Shown here in pieces: positions 37,552 to 46,463 of a stretch of DNA of 64,000 nt. Origin of the DNA: Rahnella laticis (lineage in GTDB: Bacteria; Pseudomonadota; Gammaproteobacteria; Enterobacterales; Enterobacteriaceae); the NCBI RefSeq assembly GCF_015644585.1, contig NZ_JADOBI010000017.1:1-64000 (forward strand), in the 5' to 3' direction. The translations under genes and the position numbers were made by a program. The number at the start of each line of letters is the position of its first letter. Positions within the stretch are counted from its first letter, which is position 1. The notes under the pieces are model-generated. The model did not search any database and was not told the origin of the DNA. It saw only the letters and a program-made list of their open reading frames with translations.

Positions 37552-38541
37552 TTACTTGCCCGGGATCAGCAGGCTTGAGCCTTGTGTGATGCGGCTTTCC
37601 AGCGTTTCGTGGGCGCGTTTAGCTTCGGAGAGCGGGAATTTCTGCGCGTCGCTGACGTCGACTTTTATCGCGCCGCTGGCGATAAGTGAAAACAGCTCGC
37701 CGCTGGCCTGCGCCAGTTCTTCGCGATTGGTTACGTAGCCATTAAGCGAGGGGCGCGTGACGAACAGCGAACCTTTCTGATTCAGGATCGCCAGATCCAC
37801 ACCTTTCACCGGCCCGGACGCATTCCCAAAGCTGACCAGCAAACCGCGGCGCTTCAGGCTGTTCAGGGATTTTTCGAAGGTGTCTTTGCCGACAGAATCG
37901 TAAACCACCCCGACTTTTTCGCCGTTGGTCAGTTCGGCCACGCGGGTGGCGATATCTTCTTTCTGATAGTTAATCGTCGCCCAGGCACCGGCTTCTTTGG
38001 CGCGGGCGGCTTTTTCATCAGAACCAACAGTCCCGATCAGTTTTACGCCCAGTGCTTTTGCCCACTGGCTGGCAATCAGCCCGACACCGCCTGCGGCAGC
38101 GTGGAACAAAATGGTTTCGCCCGCCTGCACTTCATACGTCTGGCGCAGTAAATAGTAAACCGTCAGCCCTTTCAGGAACGACGCCGCCGCCTGTTCAAAG
38201 CTGATGGCATCCGGCAGCAGGGCGATTTTCTCCTGCGGTACGTTATGGATTTCGCTGTAAGCGCCGAGCGCGGACTGCGCATACACCACGCGGTCGCCCG
38301 GTTTGATGCCGGTCACGTCGCTGCCGATTTTGGTGACAACGCCAGCCGCTTCGGTGCCCAAACCGGCCGGGAAACTGGCTGGTGGATACAAACCGCTGCG
38401 CACATAGGTATCGATGTAGTTAATGCCAATGGCTTTGTTCTCAACCTGAACTTCACCGGCCTTGGGTTCTTGTGGCTGATAATCAACGTATTGCAGAACG
38501 TCAGGTGTACCTGTTTCAGAAAACTGGATGCGCTTTGCCAT
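37552..38541 (-). CDS. qorA: NADPH:quinone reductase QorA
   Basis: The 329-residue medium-chain dehydrogenase/reductase belongs to the zeta-crystallin group, which reduces quinones one electron at a time with NADPH and lacks zinc. The Rossmann motif AAAGGVGLIASQWAKALG lies near 145-162, and the quinone oxidoreductase segment around NYIDTYVRSGLYP is near 40-52. GAGGG precedes the ATG. The gene is divergent from dnaB and ends at a strong terminator, in the E. coli order. Confidence 0.95.
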   Translation of the reverse strand: MAKRIQFSETGTPDVLQYVDYQPQEPKAGEVQVENKAIGINYIDTYVRSGLYPPASFPAGLGTEAAGVVTKIGSDVTGIKPGDRVVYAQSALGAYSEIHNVPQEKIALLPDAISFEQAAASFLKGLTVYYLLRQTYEVQAGETILFHAAAGGVGLIASQWAKALGVKLIGTVGSDEKAARAKEAGAWATINYQKEDIATRVAELTNGEKVGVVYDSVGKDTFEKSLNSLKRRGLLVSFGNASGPVKGVDLAILNQKGSLFVTRPSLNGYVTNREELAQASGELFSLIASGAIKVDVSDAQKFPLSEAKRAHETLESRITQGSSLLIPGK

Positions 38542-38734
38542 GTTTTTCCCTCGTGATGGAGTCTGATTTCAACCCTAGGCTAAATGGCCGGCACAATCCA
38601 GATTTTAGGCACAGCCGGTTAATACCCTTTTGAAATGAGACATGACAACCTATACTAACGCGCACGTTGCGCTTCTGATTTTCGGAAGTCCGACGCTCAT
38701 AAAACAGGCGCTTACAGCAGGAACAAATCCACAG

Positions 38735-40141
38735 ATGGCAGCAAAAAAACCGACCAATCAACAGAACGAAACCCGCGATCGTCAGATGGAAGGCCTGAAG
38801 CTTCCGCCGCATTCGCTGGAGGCTGAGCAATCCGTTCTGGGCGGGCTGATGCTGGACAACGAACGCTGGGATAACGTCGCGGAGCGCGTGGTCAGCAATG
38901 ACTTCTTCAGCCGTCCGCATCGCCTGATTTTCACCGAAATGCAGCGTTTGCTGGAAATGAGCAAACCGATCGACCTGATTACGCTGTCCGAATCGCTCGA
39001 ACAAAAAGGTGATTTAGACTCGGTCGGCGGTTTCGCTTATCTGGCAGAACTCTCTAAAAACACCCCAAGTGCGGCAAACATCGGCGCTTATGCCGATATC
39101 GTGCGCGAACGTGCCGTTGTGCGTGAAATGATTTCCGTTGCCAACGAAATCGCCGACGCCGGTTATGATCCGCAAGGTCGCAGCAGCGAAGACCTGCTCG
39201 ATTTAGCCGAGTCCCGCGTATTCCAGATTGCCGAAAGCCGCGCCAGTAAAGACGAAGGCCCGAAAAGCATCGACCGCATTCTGGAAAGCACGGTGTCCCG
39301 TATCGAAGAACTGTTCCAGCGCCCGCACGATGGCGTGACGGGCGTATCGACCGGTTATGCGGATCTCGATAAGAAAACCGCCGGTCTGCAAAAATCTGAC
39401 CTGATTATTGTGGCGGCGCGTCCGTCGATGGGTAAAACCACGTTTGCGATGAACCTCGCCGAAAACGCCGCGATGATGCAGGATAAACCGGTCTTAATCT
39501 TCAGTCTGGAGATGCCCGGCGACCAGATCATGATGCGTATGCTGGCGTCGCTTTCCCGCGTCGACCAGACCAAAATCCGTACCGGCCAGCTCGACGATGA
39601 AGACTGGGCGCGTATTTCCAGCACCATGGGGATTTTGCTCGAAAAACGTAACATGTATATCGATGATTCCTCCGGCCTGACGCCAACTGAAGTCCGTTCC
39701 CGCGCACGCCGTATTTTCCGCGAACACGGCGGTCTGAGCCTGATCATGATCGACTACTTACAGCTGATGCGTGTTCCGGCGCTGTCCGATAACCGTACGC
39801 TGGAAATCGCCGAAATCTCCCGCTCGCTCAAAGCGCTGGCGAAAGAATTGCAGGTGCCGGTGGTGGCGTTGTCGCAGCTGAACCGAAGCCTGGAGCAACG
39901 CGCCGACAAACGGCCGGTCAACTCCGACTTGCGTGAATCTGGTTCCATCGAGCAGGACGCCGACTTAATCATGTTCATCTATCGTGACGAGGTTTATCAC
40001 GATAACAGTGAAGAAAAAGGCATCGCGCAGATCATCCTCGGTAAGCAACGTAACGGCCCGATCGGGACCGTTCGCCTGACGTTTAACGGGCAGTGGTCGC
40101 GGTTTGATAACTATGGCGGCCCGCAATACGACGAAGACTAA
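38735..40141 (+). CDS. dnaB: replicative DNA helicase DnaB
   Basis: DnaB is the hexameric 5'-3' helicase of the replication fork. The N-terminal collar domain begins [23 protein letters not shown]. The RecA-like motor has Walker A in [11 protein letters not shown], Walker B in [10 protein letters not shown], and the arginine-finger region near [21 protein letters not shown] chose ATG 38735 ([11 protein letters not shown]), giving 468 residues (471 in E. coli). The open frame extends 31 codons upstream without family similarity. Its ribosome site is weak. No intein is present. Confidence 0.97.
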   Translation: MAAKKPTNQQNETRDRQMEGLKLPPHSLEAEQSVLGGLMLDNERWDNVAERVVSNDFFSRPHRLIFTEMQRLLEMSKPIDLITLSESLEQKGDLDSVGGFAYLAELSKNTPSAANIGAYADIVRERAVVREMISVANEIADAGYDPQGRSSEDLLDLAESRVFQIAESRASKDEGPKSIDRILESTVSRIEELFQRPHDGVTGVSTGYADLDKKTAGLQKSDLIIVAARPSMGKTTFAMNLAENAAMMQDKPVLIFSLEMPGDQIMMRMLASLSRVDQTKIRTGQLDDEDWARISSTMGILLEKRNMYIDDSSGLTPTEVRSRARRIFREHGGLSLIMIDYLQLMRVPALSDNRTLEIAEISRSLKALAKELQVPVVALSQLNRSLEQRADKRPVNSDLRESGSIEQDADLIMFIYRDEVYHDNSEEKGIAQIILGKQRNGPIGTVRLTFNGQWSRFDNYGGPQYDED

Positions 40142-40163
40142 CGTCTCAGGTTTTGACTTTATC

Positions 40164-40185
40164 CCTCCCCTTTCAGAAGGGGAGG
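40164..40185. repeat. short palindromic CCTCCCC/GGGGAGG repeat, copy 1
   Basis: CCTCCCC and GGGGAGG flank TTTCAGAA between dnaB and alr. A near copy with a TTCACA loop lies at 50327. The pair looks like a REP-type palindromic unit; GTCAGGTGGGG continues past this copy. Confidence 0.6.
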
Positions 40186-40248
40186 TCAGGTGGGGTTTGG
40201 TTCTCAACCCCGCTTTCGGAAACTCTCCATTTCATTAAAGGACTCAAA

Positions 40249-41328
40249 ATGAAAGCGGCTACGGCTGTCATTGATCGCCGCGCTCTGCGACACAATCTGC
40301 AACGGGTGCGTCATCTGGCGCCACAAAGTCGTCTCGTTGCGGTCGTGAAAGCAAACGCTTATGGGCACGGTTTACTGGAAACGGTTCACAGCTTGCAGGA
40401 TGCCGATTATTACGGCGTGTCCCGGCTCAGCGAGGCGTTATCGCTGCGTAAATCCGGCATTGTTAAACCCATTCTCCTGCTCGAAGGTTTCTTCTCACCG
40501 GATGAATTGCCGCTGCTGGTGGAACATCAGCTCGATACCGCCGTTCACAGCATCGAACAGCTCGACGCGCTGGAAAACGCGCAACTGGCGCGCCCGCTGA
40601 ATGTCTGGCTGAAACTCGACACCGGCATGCACCGTCTGGGCGTGAACCCGGCGCAGGCTGAGGCGTTTTATCAGCGTCTGAGCGCCTGCAAAAATGTTGT
40701 TCAGCCGGTCAATATGATGAGTCATTTCTGCCGTGCCGATGAGCCGGAAAGCGATGCTACGCCGAAGCAGCTGGCCTGTTTTAATGCGTTTGCCGCCGGT
40801 AAGCCGGGGCAAAAATCGATTGCCGCTTCCGGCGGGATCCTGCTCTGGCCGCAGTCGCATATGAGTCTGGTGCGTCCGGGGATTATCCTTTACGGCGTAT
40901 CGCCGCTGGAAACCGGAGACGCCAGCGATTTTGGCCTGCATCCGGCGATGACGCTGACCTCCAGCCTGATTGCGGTGCGCGAGCATTTCGCCGGTGAACC
41001 GGTCGGTTACGGCAGCACCTGGACCAGCGATCGTGACACCCGTCTGGGCGTGGTGGCGATGGGGTATGGCGACGGTTATCCGCGCAGTGCGCCGGGCGGA
41101 ACGCCGGTGCAGGTCAATGGCCGCATCGTGCCGCTGGTCGGACGCGTTTCGATGGACATGATCACGGTGGATTTAGGGCCGGACGCGACGGATAAAGTTG
41201 GCGATGAAGTCATCTTCTGGGGGCCAGCTCTGCCGGTTGAACGCGTTGCGCAGGCAACCGGCATCAGTGCGTATGAACTGGTCACGCAGCTCAGCGAAAG
41301 GGTTTGCCGCCAGTATATTGGCGACTGA
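40249..41328 (+). CDS. alr: biosynthetic alanine racemase
   Basis: Alr makes D-alanine for peptidoglycan with pyridoxal phosphate. The 359 residues equal the E. coli length. The PLP Lys34 lies in [12 protein letters not shown], and the second catalytic base is the Tyr in PVGYGSTW. The barrel continues to the C-terminal beta domain ([13 protein letters not shown]). I chose ATG 40249 with AAGGA 6 bases upstream; an in-frame ATG at 40153 lies in the palindromic leader. The gene follows dnaB as in E. coli. Confidence 0.97.
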   Translation: MKAATAVIDRRALRHNLQRVRHLAPQSRLVAVVKANAYGHGLLETVHSLQDADYYGVSRLSEALSLRKSGIVKPILLLEGFFSPDELPLLVEHQLDTAVHSIEQLDALENAQLARPLNVWLKLDTGMHRLGVNPAQAEAFYQRLSACKNVVQPVNMMSHFCRADEPESDATPKQLACFNAFAAGKPGQKSIAASGGILLWPQSHMSLVRPGIILYGVSPLETGDASDFGLHPAMTLTSSLIAVREHFAGEPVGYGSTWTSDRDTRLGVVAMGYGDGYPRSAPGGTPVQVNGRIVPLVGRVSMDMITVDLGPDATDKVGDEVIFWGPALPVERVAQATGISAYELVTQLSERVCRQYIGD

Positions 41329-41331
41329 CGT

Positions 41332-42111
41332 TTACTTCTTCACCGCCAGCCACTGGCTGACAATTTGCTGATATTCGCCGGTGGCTTTACTCAGGTGAAG
41401 CCACTGGTCGACATACATCTTCCAGCTAATATCATCACGCGGCAGCATGTAGGCTTTCTCGCCATATTGCAGCGGCTTTTTCGGGTTCACCGCACACAGT
41501 TTCGGATAGCGTTTCTGCTGATACAGCGCTTCGGACGCATCGGTAATCATCACGTCGGCTTTCTTATCCACCAGCTTCTGGAAAATCGTCACGTTATCGC
41601 TCAGCGTCAGCGTGCCTTTTGGCAGATGGCTGTGAACGAACGCTTCATTGGTGCCGCCCGCCGGTTCAATCAGGCGAACGGAGGATTTGTTCAGCTGCTC
41701 AACGGTCTGGTATTTCCGCACATCTTCGCAACGCACCAGCGGAATTTTCCCGTCCTGATCCAGCACATTGGCAAACCATGCTTTTTGCTGGCGTTTCAGC
41801 GTGACGGAAATACCGCCCATCGCGATATCACAATGCCCGGCGTTCATTTCATCCGGCAGCGATTTCCAGGTGACCGGCACCCAGGTTGGTTTTACGCCCA
41901 GACTGGCCGCCAGTGATTCCGCCATGGCAATATCAATGCCTTCGTACTGGCCGTCTTCTTTCAAAAAGGTGTACGGTTTGTAATCGCCGGTGGTACAGAC
42001 GTTCAGCGAGCCTTTTTGTAATACACGTTCAAGACGGGATGAGGTGGCGTCTGCTTGGGCCAGTGCGGGTATTGCGGCAAGAAATGCGAGAGGGTAGAGG
42101 ATTTTTTTCAT
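41332..42111 (-). CDS. periplasmic cyclohexadienyl dehydratase-like protein
   Basis: The 259-residue protein has a signal peptide (MKKILYPLAFLAAIPALAQA) and a type-2 periplasmic-binding fold. Motifs resemble the cyclohexadienyl dehydratase PheC of Pseudomonas more than amino-acid binding proteins: SRLERVLQKGSLNVCTTGDYKPYTF, GGTNEAF, DNVTIFQKLVDKKADVMITDASEA, and EKAYMLPRDD with YVDQWLHL. The Glu of TDASEA (Glu194) aligns with the PheC general acid as I recall it. If active, it would turn prephenate or arogenate into phenylpyruvate or phenylalanine in the periplasm. No permease or ATPase genes are adjacent. A binding-only function remains possible. Confidence 0.68.
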   Translation of the reverse strand: MKKILYPLAFLAAIPALAQADATSSRLERVLQKGSLNVCTTGDYKPYTFLKEDGQYEGIDIAMAESLAASLGVKPTWVPVTWKSLPDEMNAGHCDIAMGGISVTLKRQQKAWFANVLDQDGKIPLVRCEDVRKYQTVEQLNKSSVRLIEPAGGTNEAFVHSHLPKGTLTLSDNVTIFQKLVDKKADVMITDASEALYQQKRYPKLCAVNPKKPLQYGEKAYMLPRDDISWKMYVDQWLHLSKATGEYQQIVSQWLAVKK

Positions 42112-42179
42112 TATTCTTTCCTTGAGTTTAAATCACGCACAAGTATAAGAAAAAACAGCCGATAAGTAATTACCCGGTA

Positions 42180-42306
42180 TATACCCGTCATACTTCAAGC
42201 TGTTTATGCGTTGGCTGCACCCGCTCACCCCAGTCACTTACTCGAGTAAGCTCCCGGGGATTCACGGCTTTGCCGCCTTCAAACAACTTGAATTATTTTG
42301 GGTATA
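42180..42306. repeat. ERIC element 2
   Basis: A full 127-base ERIC palindrome runs from TATACCCGTCATACTTCAAG to its complementary end CTTGAATTATTTTGGGTATA. The cores CTCACCCCAGTCACTTACT and GAGTAAGCTCCCGGGGATTC are well preserved. It lies between the divergent dehydratase-like and Lrp-family genes, about 55 bases from the latter's start, and so occupies much of the shared promoter region. Confidence 0.95.
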
Positions 42307-42361
42307 GTCTTTGCAAAGTTAAATTACTATAAACAAAAATTAAAACGACAGGAAAGGTGCT

Positions 42362-42826
42362 ATGTACAGCGTTGATGATTACGACCTGAAAATTCTGACC
42401 TTATTACAAGCTAACGGAAGACTGACTAATCAGGAATTAAGCGAGCTGGTGGGATTGTCTGCATCACAATGCTCACGTCGCCGCATTGGTCTGGAACAGG
42501 CGCAGTTAATCCTCGGTTATCATGCACGCCTGGCTCCGGAAGCGCTCGGTCTGGGTATGATAGGTTTGATTGAAGTCAGACTTATCAACCATTTACCGGC
42601 GCAGGTTGACGCTTTCCACAGCATGCTCGGTGAAGTTGATGCCATCATCGACGCCTACAAAACCACCGGTGATGCAGATTATCTGCTGAAAGTCGCCGTC
42701 AAAGATTTGGCCGGTTTGAGCACATTGATCAGCCAAATCCTGTCTGTACACAAAAGTGTGGCGCACGTGAAAACCTCGGTTGTGCTTAACCGTTTAAAAG
42801 AAAACGGTCTTTTAACCTTAGCCTGA
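42362..42826 (+). CDS. Lrp/AsnC-family transcriptional regulator
   Basis: The 154-residue protein has the Lrp plan: an N-terminal helix-turn-helix (DYDLKILTLLQANGRLTNQELSELVGLSASQCSRRRIGLE, 6-45) and a C-terminal RAM domain (LGMIGLIEVRLINH to KTSVVLNRLKENG). Such proteins form octamers and respond to amino acids. It differs from Lrp and AsnC themselves. Position opposite the dehydratase-like gene suggests an aromatic amino-acid role, which is inference. AAAGG precedes the ATG. Confidence 0.9.
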   Translation: MYSVDDYDLKILTLLQANGRLTNQELSELVGLSASQCSRRRIGLEQAQLILGYHARLAPEALGLGMIGLIEVRLINHLPAQVDAFHSMLGEVDAIIDAYKTTGDADYLLKVAVKDLAGLSTLISQILSVHKSVAHVKTSVVLNRLKENGLLTLA

Positions 42827-42840
42827 TAAAAATAACGCCA

Positions 42841-42872
42841 GCGTAATAAATAAAACCCTCTGTTTATTACGC
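42841..42872 (+). terminator. hairpin after the Lrp-family gene
   Basis: GCGTAATAAATA pairs with TGTTTATTACGC (one T-G pair) around an 8-base loop, 14 bases after the stop. A T tract is lacking, so it is a weak candidate. The following 200 bases to the YitT gene are AT-rich promoter-like DNA without an ORF. Confidence 0.5.
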
Positions 42873-43090
42873 ACTATTATGGTGACTTATTTTGGTGCGA
42901 ATTCCCGTTTCTGGTGCATGAAAATGAATTAAAATGCGCAATCTGTGCATGTAAAGATTAATTAACGCGTCACAAAATCTTATTTTCGTTTTTTAATGCA
43001 AATTACGTGCGTAAATATTGCCTTAATTTCCCGTCTCCTTAATTATCACGAAAAGACTTTTGAGTATCTTTTTCCGGGGAAAGGGGAATT

Positions 43091-43723
43091 ATGGCAAGTT
43101 TAGACAATATTAAGCCCGTCGCTGAACAACCGCACAGCGGGCACACGCTGGTTGAAGATGCGCTGGCGATTATCATTGGTACGCTGATGGTCTCGTTTGG
43201 CGTGGTGATGCTGCGTCAGGTCGGCGCGCTGACCGGCGGAACGGCGGGGATGGCGTTTCTGGCGCATTATATTTCGCACGTCTCATTCGGTACGGCTTTC
43301 TTTATTATCAACTTACCGTTCTATTATTTATCCATCCGCCGCATGGGCTGGCAGTTCACGCTGAAAACATTTGCGGCGGTGGCGCTGGTCTCGGTGTTCT
43401 CTGATTTGCACCCGTTGTTCGTTCACTTCGATCATCTCCAACCTTTCTACGCCACGCTGTTTGCCAACGTCATCATGGGGATTGGCTTTATAGTCCTGTT
43501 CCGCCACAAAGCCAGCCTCGGCGGCGTGAATATTCTGGCGCTGTTCCTTCAGGATAAATACGGCATCCGCGCCGGTAAATTCCAGATGGGCGTTGACTGC
43601 TGCATCGTGCTGGCGTCGCTGTTTGTGGTCAGCGTTGAAATGCTGATCGCCTCCATTCTGGGCGCGGTAATCGTCAATCTGATTATCGCCATGAACCACC
43701 GGCCGGGGCGTTACAGCGTCTGA
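43091..43723 (+). CDS. YitT-family inner-membrane protein
   Basis: The 210-residue protein has about five to six hydrophobic segments and the YitT/DUF161 pattern GALTGGTAGMAFLAHYIS (a Gly-rich loop), followed by FRHKASLGGVNILALFLQDKYGIRAGKFQM. Function of the family is not established. AAGGGGAA precedes the ATG. It is monocistronic between a weak hairpin and a strong terminator. E. coli lacks this gene at the alr-tyrB position. Confidence 0.85.
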   Translation: MASLDNIKPVAEQPHSGHTLVEDALAIIIGTLMVSFGVVMLRQVGALTGGTAGMAFLAHYISHVSFGTAFFIINLPFYYLSIRRMGWQFTLKTFAAVALVSVFSDLHPLFVHFDHLQPFYATLFANVIMGIGFIVLFRHKASLGGVNILALFLQDKYGIRAGKFQMGVDCCIVLASLFVVSVEMLIASILGAVIVNLIIAMNHRPGRYSV

Positions 43724-43727
43724 CGCA

Positions 43728-43759
43728 AAAAAACGGCGCAGATTTCTGCACCGTTTTTT
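43728..43759. terminator. bidirectional terminator, YitT gene / dehydrogenase gene
   Basis: AAAAAACGG-C-GCAG pairs with CTGC-A-CCGTTTTTT around an ATTT loop, with A and T runs on both sides. It separates two convergent genes. Confidence 0.88.
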
Positions 43760-43788
43760 GCATTGTTTTTATGCCCGTCGTCGCCCTG

Positions 43789-44538
43789 TTATGCAGCGAA
43801 ACCGCCGTCGATGGTCAGGCTGGAACCGGTGATATATCCCGCTTCCGGGCCTGCCAGATACGCCACGAAACCGGCGATTTCACTGTCTTTACCGTAACGA
43901 TCCAGCGCCATAAAGCTCAGCATACCTTCTGCCATTTCGCCGTCAGCCGGGTTCATATCGGTATCCACCGGGCCGGGCTGCACGTTATTGACGGTAATGC
44001 CGCGCGGGCCTAAATCACGCGCCAGGCCTTTCGTCAGGCCGACGATCGCGGATTTGCTCATGGCGTACACCGCGCCGCCCTGGAACGGAATGCGATCCGC
44101 GTTGGTGCTGCCGATGGTGATGATGCGGCCGCCGTCCGGCATATGGCGCGCGGCCTGCTGGCTGGCAACAAAAACGCTGCGCACGTTAACTGCAATGGTG
44201 CGGTCGAAATCGTCGATGGTCAGCGCGTCCAGCTCGCCAAACGCCAGAATACCGGCGTTGTTGACCAGAATATCGATTTTACCGAAAGCCTGAGCGGCGT
44301 TGTCGATAGCGGAACGCACGCTGCTTTCATCGGCGCTGTCGGCTTTAATCGCAAGGGCTTTACCGCCGCTGGCTTCGATGGATTTCACCAGTGCCTGCGC
44401 TTTTTCGTCGGAAGAAACATAGGTGAAAGCGACGCTGGCACCGTCGTGGGCCAGGCGCTTAACGATAGCGGCACCGATGCCGCGTGATCCGCCCTGAACA
44501 AAAGCGGCTTTGCCTTGCAGTGATTCCTGAGTGGTCAT
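43789..44538 (-). CDS. SDR-family oxidoreductase
   Basis: The 249-residue classical short-chain dehydrogenase has the cofactor motif GGSRGIGAA near 16-24, NNAG, and the catalytic Ser and Tyr-x3-Lys in IGSTNADRIPFQGG and YAMSK. The C-terminal YITGSSLTIDGG is typical of FabG-like SDRs. The substrate is unknown. It is divergent from tyrB, and a perfect 17-base palindrome lies between the two genes. Confidence 0.92.
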   Translation of the reverse strand: MTTQESLQGKAAFVQGGSRGIGAAIVKRLAHDGASVAFTYVSSDEKAQALVKSIEASGGKALAIKADSADESSVRSAIDNAAQAFGKIDILVNNAGILAFGELDALTIDDFDRTIAVNVRSVFVASQQAARHMPDGGRIITIGSTNADRIPFQGGAVYAMSKSAIVGLTKGLARDLGPRGITVNNVQPGPVDTDMNPADGEMAEGMLSFMALDRYGKDSEIAGFVAYLAGPEAGYITGSSLTIDGGFAA

Positions 44539-44646
44539 TTTAAATGGCTCCGGTTCGAATGAGGTGACTGTTAGATCCTAGTCTATCTGGGCTGATTAGC
44601 TTCTCAGACGAACGGGCGGTTTTATATGCAATGGGTGCCCGAAAAT

Positions 44647-44663
44647 TGACAACAATGTTGTCA
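44647..44663. promoter_or_regulatory. perfect palindrome in the SDR/tyrB promoter region
   Basis: TGACAACA and TGTTGTCA are perfect 8-base inverted repeats about a single A. Only bases 44539-44765 separate the divergent genes. Preceded by T, the left arm forms TTGACA, a consensus -35. This looks like a repressor operator of the TetR or MarR type, but the cognate protein is not adjacent. It is not a TyrR box (TGTAAA-N6-TTTACA). Confidence 0.6.
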
Positions 44664-44765
44664 TCTTTTTTAACGAACTTTGATAGTCTGTGAAAGAGCA
44701 GCGATGCGCCGGTATGACTGGCGTGGATTGCCGCGCCACTCAACCAAACCAAGGAGATGTATACC

Positions 44766-45959
44766 GTGTTCCAACATGTTGATGCCTATGCCGGTGACCC
44801 GATTTTGTCGCTGATGGAAAGCTTTAAGACCGATCCAAGACAAGACAAAGTGAACCTGAGCATCGGTCTCTATTACGACGAGCAGGGTATTATCCCGCAA
44901 CTGGCTGCGGTGGAAAACGCAGAGCAACAGCTGAACGCCGGGCCACAGGCCGCCTCAGTGTATCTGCCGATGGAAGGCCTGCCAGCGTACCGCGCAGGCA
45001 TTCAGGAACTGCTGTTTGGCGCAGAACATCCGGCGCTGAAACAACAACGTATCGCCACCATTCAGACCGTTGGCGGTTCCGGCGCGCTGAAAGTGGGCGC
45101 TGACTTCCTGAAGTTTTATTTCCCGAATTCAGAAGTTTACGTGAGCGACCCGACCTGGGAAAACCACGTGGCGATTTTTGGTGGCGCAGGCTTCAAAGTG
45201 CACACCTATCCGTACTTTGACCCTGAAACGCTGGGCGTAAACTTTGAGGCGATGACTGACCGCCTGAAAACCCTGCCAGCGAAAAGCATCGTGCTGCTGC
45301 ATCCGTGCTGCCACAACCCGACAGGTTCTGACCTGACGCCGGCCCAGTGGGATCAGGTGATCGAAATTACGAAACAGCGCGAGCTGATCCCGTTCCTCGA
45401 CATCGCTTATCAGGGCTTTGGTGCAGGCATTGATGAAGATGCTTACGCGATCCGCGCGATGGCGTCTGCCGGTGTGAACTGCTTCGTCAGCAACTCCTTC
45501 TCGAAGATTTTCTCCCTGTACGGTGAACGCGTCGGCGGGTTGTCTGTGGTATGTGAAGACAGCGACGCCGCGGGCCGCGTACTGGGCCAGCTGAAAGCGA
45601 CCGTGCGCCGCAACTACTCCAGCCCGCCGAATTTCGGTGCGAAAGTGGTGGCGAAAGTCCTGAGCGACAGTGCGCTGAACGCGCAGTGGAAAGCCGAAGT
45701 AGAGAAAATGCGCACCCGTATTCTTGAAATGCGTCACACGCTGGTCGACAGCCTGAAAGTCGCCTTGCCGGGTCGTGATTTCAATTACCTGCTGCAACAG
45801 CGCGGGATGTTCAGCTACACCGGGTTCAGCGAAGAACAGGTTGTCCGTCTGCGTGAGGAATTCGGCGTTTACCTGATCCTCAGCGGTCGCGTGTGCATGG
45901 CCGGCCTGAATCACCATAACGTGAAACAGGTCGCCGAAGCCTTCGCTGCCGTGCAATAA
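44766..45959 (+). CDS. tyrB: aromatic amino-acid aminotransferase
   Basis: TyrB carries out the last transamination to tyrosine and phenylalanine, and also acts on aspartate and leucine, using PLP. The 397 residues equal the E. coli length. PLP Lys lies in [16 protein letters not shown] (near 247), with the conserved DPTWENH and HPCCHNPTG segments. I chose GTG 44766 ([12 protein letters not shown]), 9 bases after AAGGAG; an ATG at 44757 is only one base from that site. I see no TyrR box. A strong terminator follows. Confidence 0.96.
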   Translation: MFQHVDAYAGDPILSLMESFKTDPRQDKVNLSIGLYYDEQGIIPQLAAVENAEQQLNAGPQAASVYLPMEGLPAYRAGIQELLFGAEHPALKQQRIATIQTVGGSGALKVGADFLKFYFPNSEVYVSDPTWENHVAIFGGAGFKVHTYPYFDPETLGVNFEAMTDRLKTLPAKSIVLLHPCCHNPTGSDLTPAQWDQVIEITKQRELIPFLDIAYQGFGAGIDEDAYAIRAMASAGVNCFVSNSFSKIFSLYGERVGGLSVVCEDSDAAGRVLGQLKATVRRNYSSPPNFGAKVVAKVLSDSALNAQWKAEVEKMRTRILEMRHTLVDSLKVALPGRDFNYLLQQRGMFSYTGFSEEQVVRLREEFGVYLILSGRVCMAGLNHHNVKQVAEAFAAVQ

Positions 45960-45975
45960 CTCCCCGTTTTACACC

Positions 45976-46007
45976 AAAAGGGCTGACAGCGATGTCGGCC
46001 CTTTTTT
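45976..46007 (+). terminator. tyrB intrinsic terminator
   Basis: AAAAGGGC pairs with GCCCTTTT, with an inner GACA/TGTC stem and GCGA loop, followed by Ts. It lies 16 bases after tyrB. Confidence 0.93.
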
Positions 46008-46109
46008 GTATTTGCGATCTCATACCTTTCTTTTTCGCCATGTTGCTGCACACTAAATAGACGATTTCGGTAATGGAATCGTTCACCTCAGAGACGGAGA
46101 AAGGCAAAA

Positions 46110-46463
46110 ATGACCAGTCTGGAATTGCTCGACTACTGCATGGGAAAACCCGGAGCAGAGCAAAGTACGCAGAACCAATACGGTGCGAATCAGATAAAAG
46201 TGGGCGGCGTGATGTTCGCAATGTTCTGCGATTGTCAGGGATTTGAGGCGGTTTCGCTGAAAACCAGCCTCGAAATGGCCGGAAAGCTGCGGGCTGAACA
46301 CACCTGCATTCTTCCCGGCGAGAACCTCAATAAAGCGCACTGGAATACCGTCGTGCTTGACGGCAGTTTGCCGAACTCTCAGCTTTATTCCCTGATCGAC
46401 AGTTCCTACAAAATGGTCGTTTCCGCGTTGCCGGAGAATACCCGTCAGGAATTCGGCGTCTGA
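46110..46463 (+). CDS. yjbR: MmcQ/YjbR family protein
   Basis: The 117-residue protein matches E. coli YjbR (118): LLDYCMGKPGAEQS, QIKVGGVMFAM, VSLKTS, LNKAHWNTVVLDGSLPNSQLYSLIDSSY. The double-wing fold resembles DNA-binding modules, but the function is unknown. It lies between tyrB and uvrA, as in E. coli. Its last 19 bases overlap the 3' end of the convergent flavin-oxidase gene, so the two transcripts are antisense at their ends. Confidence 0.93.
   Translation: MTSLELLDYCMGKPGAEQSTQNQYGANQIKVGGVMFAMFCDCQGFEAVSLKTSLEMAGKLRAEHTCILPGENLNKAHWNTVVLDGSLPNSQLYSLIDSSYKMVVSALPENTRQEFGV

Noticed and set aside
44539-44765. TyrR box upstream of tyrB
   Set aside because: I looked for TGTAAA-N6-TTTACA and found none. 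The only strong symmetry is the unrelated TGACAACA palindrome.
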